Origin: Auritidibacter sp. Marseille-P8566 | GTDB lineage: Bacteria; Actinomycetota; Actinomycetes; Actinomycetales; Microbacteriaceae | Direction of reading: 5' to 3' | DNA: 64,000 bases | Assembly (NCBI GenBank): GCA_945895375.1 | Contig: CAMDEE010000003.1 | Location: forward strand, 1 to 64,000 | Shown here: positions 63,796 through 64,000 of the stretch, piece after piece | How the letters are laid out: every line of letters starts with the position of its first letter | Position numbering within the stretch: position 1 is the first letter of the stretch | Made by a program: the position numbers and the translations under genes | The notes under the pieces: model-generated | Database searches by the model: none | What the model saw: only the letters and a program-made list of their open reading frames with translations | What the model was told of the DNA's origin: nothing

Positions 63796-64000
63796 TCAGG
63801 GACTGTTCGTTATGTCTACTGCATTTGAGATGCCAATACCCCCAGATGAAGACTTGACGATGGCCGCAATGGTTATTTTCGCTCCATCGGTGTAGTTAGC
63901 TCCAGTCAGGATCATCTTCCAGTCAGGAGCATCATCCACACCCAGAACCTGCCATGTTCCTTGCCCAACCTTGATAACAAAGGTGCAGGTTGATGGGTCA
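63796..64000 (-). CDS. C-terminal end of a probably secreted protein, cut by the right edge
   Basis: An open minus-strand frame enters from the right edge and stops (TGA) at 63798-63796. The visible 67 residues include CTFVIKVGQGTWQVLG and SSSGGIGISNAVDITNSP, a beta-rich end like Ig or carbohydrate-binding domains. The N-terminus is not in the window, so family and localisation are unknown. It is upstream of pstC in the same direction, but a promoter lies between them. The tail also contains a 12-bp palindrome just beyond the stop (63775-63786). Confidence 0.6.
   Translation of the reverse strand, partial: DPSTCTFVIKVGQGTWQVLGVDDAPDWKMILTGANYTDGAKITIAAIVKSSSGGIGISNAVDITNSP

Overview
The window looks like chromosome from a small, comparatively AT-rich actinobacterium, most likely a freshwater Microbacteriaceae of the Luna/Rhodoluna/Aquiluna type. 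The taxonomic call is an inference. It rests on the tandem actinobacterial clpP1-clpP2 pair, the order clpP-tig-nei-rpiB-pepN-globin-ettA-ssb (also found in mycobacteria), the two-globin-class gene set, heavy CTA-leucine codon use, and many leaderless genes whose -10 box lies 6-7 bases before the start codon. No phage, insertion sequence, CRISPR array or rRNA was seen. Coding density is very high: no gene-free stretch reaches 300 bases, and the longest (46850-47109) holds only promoters for its flanking genes.

Layout. 1-5698: divergent ileS (cut by the left edge) and valS. 5752-10257: an M3 metallopeptidase, a BenE-type transporter and clpX. 10363-12846: two secreted-protein genes (a GH16 glucanase and an unknown) lying between clpX and clpP. 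12961-15714: clpP2, clpP1, tig and tRNA-Pro. 15804-24791: tRNA-Gly, nei, rpiB, pepN, an MscS channel, a truncated haemoglobin, ettA, ssb and msrA. 24814-29404: an EamA transporter, a small membrane protein, and a PLP decarboxylase followed by aguB and aguA, which together suggest a route from arginine to putrescine. 29457-33773: a complete gcvT-gcvH-gcvP glycine-cleavage operon. 33840-37148: TerC, an aldo/keto reductase, glutathione peroxidase and an SDR. 37244-45274: one giant secreted repeat protein of 2676 residues. 45333-47712: an alpha/beta hydrolase and two small membrane proteins.

47696-53031 is a tightly overlapping five-gene operon: an OleA/FabH-like ketosynthase, a family 2 glycosyltransferase, a cytochrome P450, an OleC-like AMP ligase and an OleD-like reductase. 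No OleB lactone decarboxylase is visible. This is the best candidate for an undescribed biosynthetic system: a beta-lactone or hydroxy-fatty-acid product that may be oxidised and glycosylated.

53205-64000 is a Pst-type phosphate ABC locus: pstC, pstA, a C-terminally anchored pstS, two more large secreted or anchored proteins, a sortase-fold protein that has lost its catalytic His, Cys and Arg, and pstB. A PHO-box-like repeat precedes pstC. A further secreted-looking protein is cut by the right edge. This extended, probably surface-attached phosphate-uptake assembly is the second major point of interest.

The sequence also shows several compact regulatory devices: overlapping back-to-back leaderless promoters for msrA and the EamA gene, a hairpin enclosing the ribosome binding site of ssb, a 13-bp inverted repeat in the ettA leader, and a ClgR-like site before clpP1.
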